In this document: positions 62,859-64,000 of the stretch, piece after piece
Numbering within the stretch: the first letter of the stretch is position 1
Layout: every line of letters begins with the position of its first letter
From: Metaphire vulgaris
Lineage: Eukaryota > Annelida > Clitellata > Crassiclitellata > Megascolecidae
Assembly: GCA_018105865.1 (NCBI GenBank)
Contig: CM030835.1
Coordinates: forward strand, 3,949,316-4,013,315
Direction: 5' to 3'
Length of the DNA stretch: 64,000 nucleotides
The notes under the pieces: model-generated
Database searches by the model: none
The model's input: only the letters and a program-made list of their open reading frames with translations
What the model was told of the DNA's origin: nothing
Position numbers and translations under genes: made by a program

Positions 62859-62959
62859 ATGGCGGCTGCAGTGAACACTTTTCTTCCGAAATACAACCGG
62901 ATATTTTTAAAATACGACACCTGGATCTGCAGTGACAAAGAGCAAATGACAAGAAGTTG
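62859..62959 (+). CDS. Short ORF with an AAAATGGCGGC start context
   Basis: A 33-codon frame starts MAAAVNTFLPKYNRIFLKY and ends at TGA. The AAAATGGCGGCTG context resembles the YY1-like start context common at first exons of metazoan housekeeping genes. Within it, cagtgaac and cagtgaca could be donors. This may be the first exon of a gene continuing beyond the window, or chance. Confidence 0.14.
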
Positions 62960-63001
62960 AAACTGTGACCTGAGATGAAACAAATTATTTCAATCACAGA
63001 A

Positions 63002-63082
63002 TTAACCTCTTAACTGGGTATTTAACTGTAACTCAATGTAAAATGGACGGATATAATCCGGGGTTCCCAGTTAAGGGGTTAA
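63002..63082. mobile_element. TTAA-flanked mini-MITE, copy 4
   Basis: 81 bp from TTAACCTCTTAACTG to CAGTTAAGGGGTTAA with the conserved core taactgtaactcaatgtaaa. Confidence 0.8.
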
Positions 63083-63434
63083 GACCTTCTTCCGCCATCT
63101 CCTCTTCGACAAGTTTTGCTCTTAGAGAGCTTCAAGTACTTTAGACACGCAAGAATTACTTTCGGAAACTCCACAAAATGGAGAATACGCCGTTACGCCG
63201 TTTATAGAGAGATCAATGTTACTACTGTACAATGATAAAACGGAAATATTTATCGTCTTTATTGTCGCTTTGTATGAGAAGAAAATCAGTTATTTTAAAA
63301 GAAACATTTAGGATTCTAAGTAAACAGAACATTTGAGAAGTCGAGACTGAAGATACAGTACAGTTCCTTTGCGATAGCCGTCTTTTAGGCAGAACTATCT
63401 TGAAATTGCGAAGGTCTGACATTCAGAAGCCGAG

Positions 63435-63759
63435 CCTGGTAGAATTCTTGGTGGGGGGAATGCAATGGATTTATAGGAAGTTGGTGGGGAGGTGAAATGG
63501 CATCCCGAAAGAGGTTGACAAGCAAAACGGGGAAATGTCATTAACAGTGTGTGTTTTGCCCATCAAATATAAATAAAACTTCACAAAAAGGCTGATAGGC
63601 AAAAGGAGGTCATCAGCTCTCTACACAAATACCCGGCAGACATGAATAGCAGCATAGCGACTGTATGGCGACTCGGACCGGTACCCCTCCCCCCACCGGG
63701 GCTGACAAAAGAAAAAGAAGCTCGGTGGGGGATGCATCCTCAACGTGGAACCGCCCCTG
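63435..63759. mobile_element. CAGTGGCGGTTCCAC-family MITE, diverged
   Basis: Starts near cctggtagaattcttgg and ends acgtggaaccgcccctg. It contains gaggttgacaagcaaaa and aaggctgataggcaaaa as in the 39660 copy. Confidence 0.65.
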
Positions 63760-64000
63760 CTCGGAGCCCCCGCCCCCCGCCCTTGTGGCCCCCACCCTTG
63801 TGGCGGTCCCTGAAATGTGACCAGGAGACCCTCCCGTTGGCCGAAAGGCGCCAGTCGCGGTTTCACCGTCTTAACCACTCGTGAACAGCGCAACCACTTT
63901 CCCGCCTTTGCCGACCACTTGTCATTCTCTGTCCGTCGAATTGAAACGCAATAACAAGGACCGTCGGCGGGACGAACAGCCGATCCGTTCAGCATTTCCA

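Larger units (their letters stand above)
59165..64000. other. Right-end region, repeats and weak exon candidates
   Basis: Holds (AT)n 59493-59521, a CAA/CAG-rich stretch 59825-59915, (CA)n 60022-60052, (GAC)n 60297-60350, (CT)n 60499-60528, a GATA/GATG tetranucleotide field 61257-61350, a repeat at 61600-61860 related to 4915-5160, the compound microsatellite at 62369, and MITEs at 63002 and 63435. Two weak exon candidates (60991, 62859) are listed separately. No complete gene is recognised. Confidence 0.5.

Overview
This window is nuclear DNA from an animal, most likely an invertebrate bilaterian and probably marine. Every recognisable gene is split by GT-AG introns of hundreds to thousands of bases, with matching codon phases across the junctions I checked. 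The gene families (MadBub checkpoint kinase, NCX-type sodium/calcium exchanger, caudal-type homeobox, SUEL-lectin receptor) are metazoan. Exons are relatively CpG-rich, and the spaces between them are AT-rich and crowded with microsatellites and small non-autonomous transposons. I cannot name the species.

Layout. (1) 1-1956: microsatellites and a duplicated dispersed repeat. (2) 1957-15034, plus strand: a 24-exon MadBub gene combining BUBR1 features (KEN boxes, ABBA-like motifs, GLEBS, a B56-binding motif) with a BUB1-type kinase domain. It carries an in-frame TGA just before the kinase lysine and a possible frameshift in exon 12. (3) 15035-19406: intergenic MITE-rich DNA. (4) 33569-19407, minus strand: an NCX exchanger gene with one giant first exon and at least six further exons, one intron probably of GC-AG type, and several transposons in its introns. 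(5) 33570-37892: repeats only. (6) 42417-37893, minus strand: a two-exon caudal (Cdx)-like homeobox gene. (7) 42418-49921: repeats, a decayed transposase-like relic and weak ORFs. (8) 49922-56589, plus strand: a receptor-like membrane protein with a SUEL lectin domain, a CUB-like region, a CCP/sushi-like module, one membrane helix and a low-complexity tail. (9) 57414-59164: a second, better preserved copy of the transposase-like relic. (10) 59165-64000: microsatellites, MITEs and a few weak exon candidates.

The four genes are not functionally linked as an operon would be. They work separately, in the spindle checkpoint, in calcium extrusion, in axial patterning and in cell-surface binding. 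The repeated theme of the window is its transposon population: several MITE families with CAG...CTG ends and, in the best copies, perfect 8-bp target duplications (hAT-like); a tiny TTAA-flanked family (piggyBac-like) present four times; and a tRNA-headed SINE present twice. No CRISPR array, rRNA gene or confident tRNA gene was seen.
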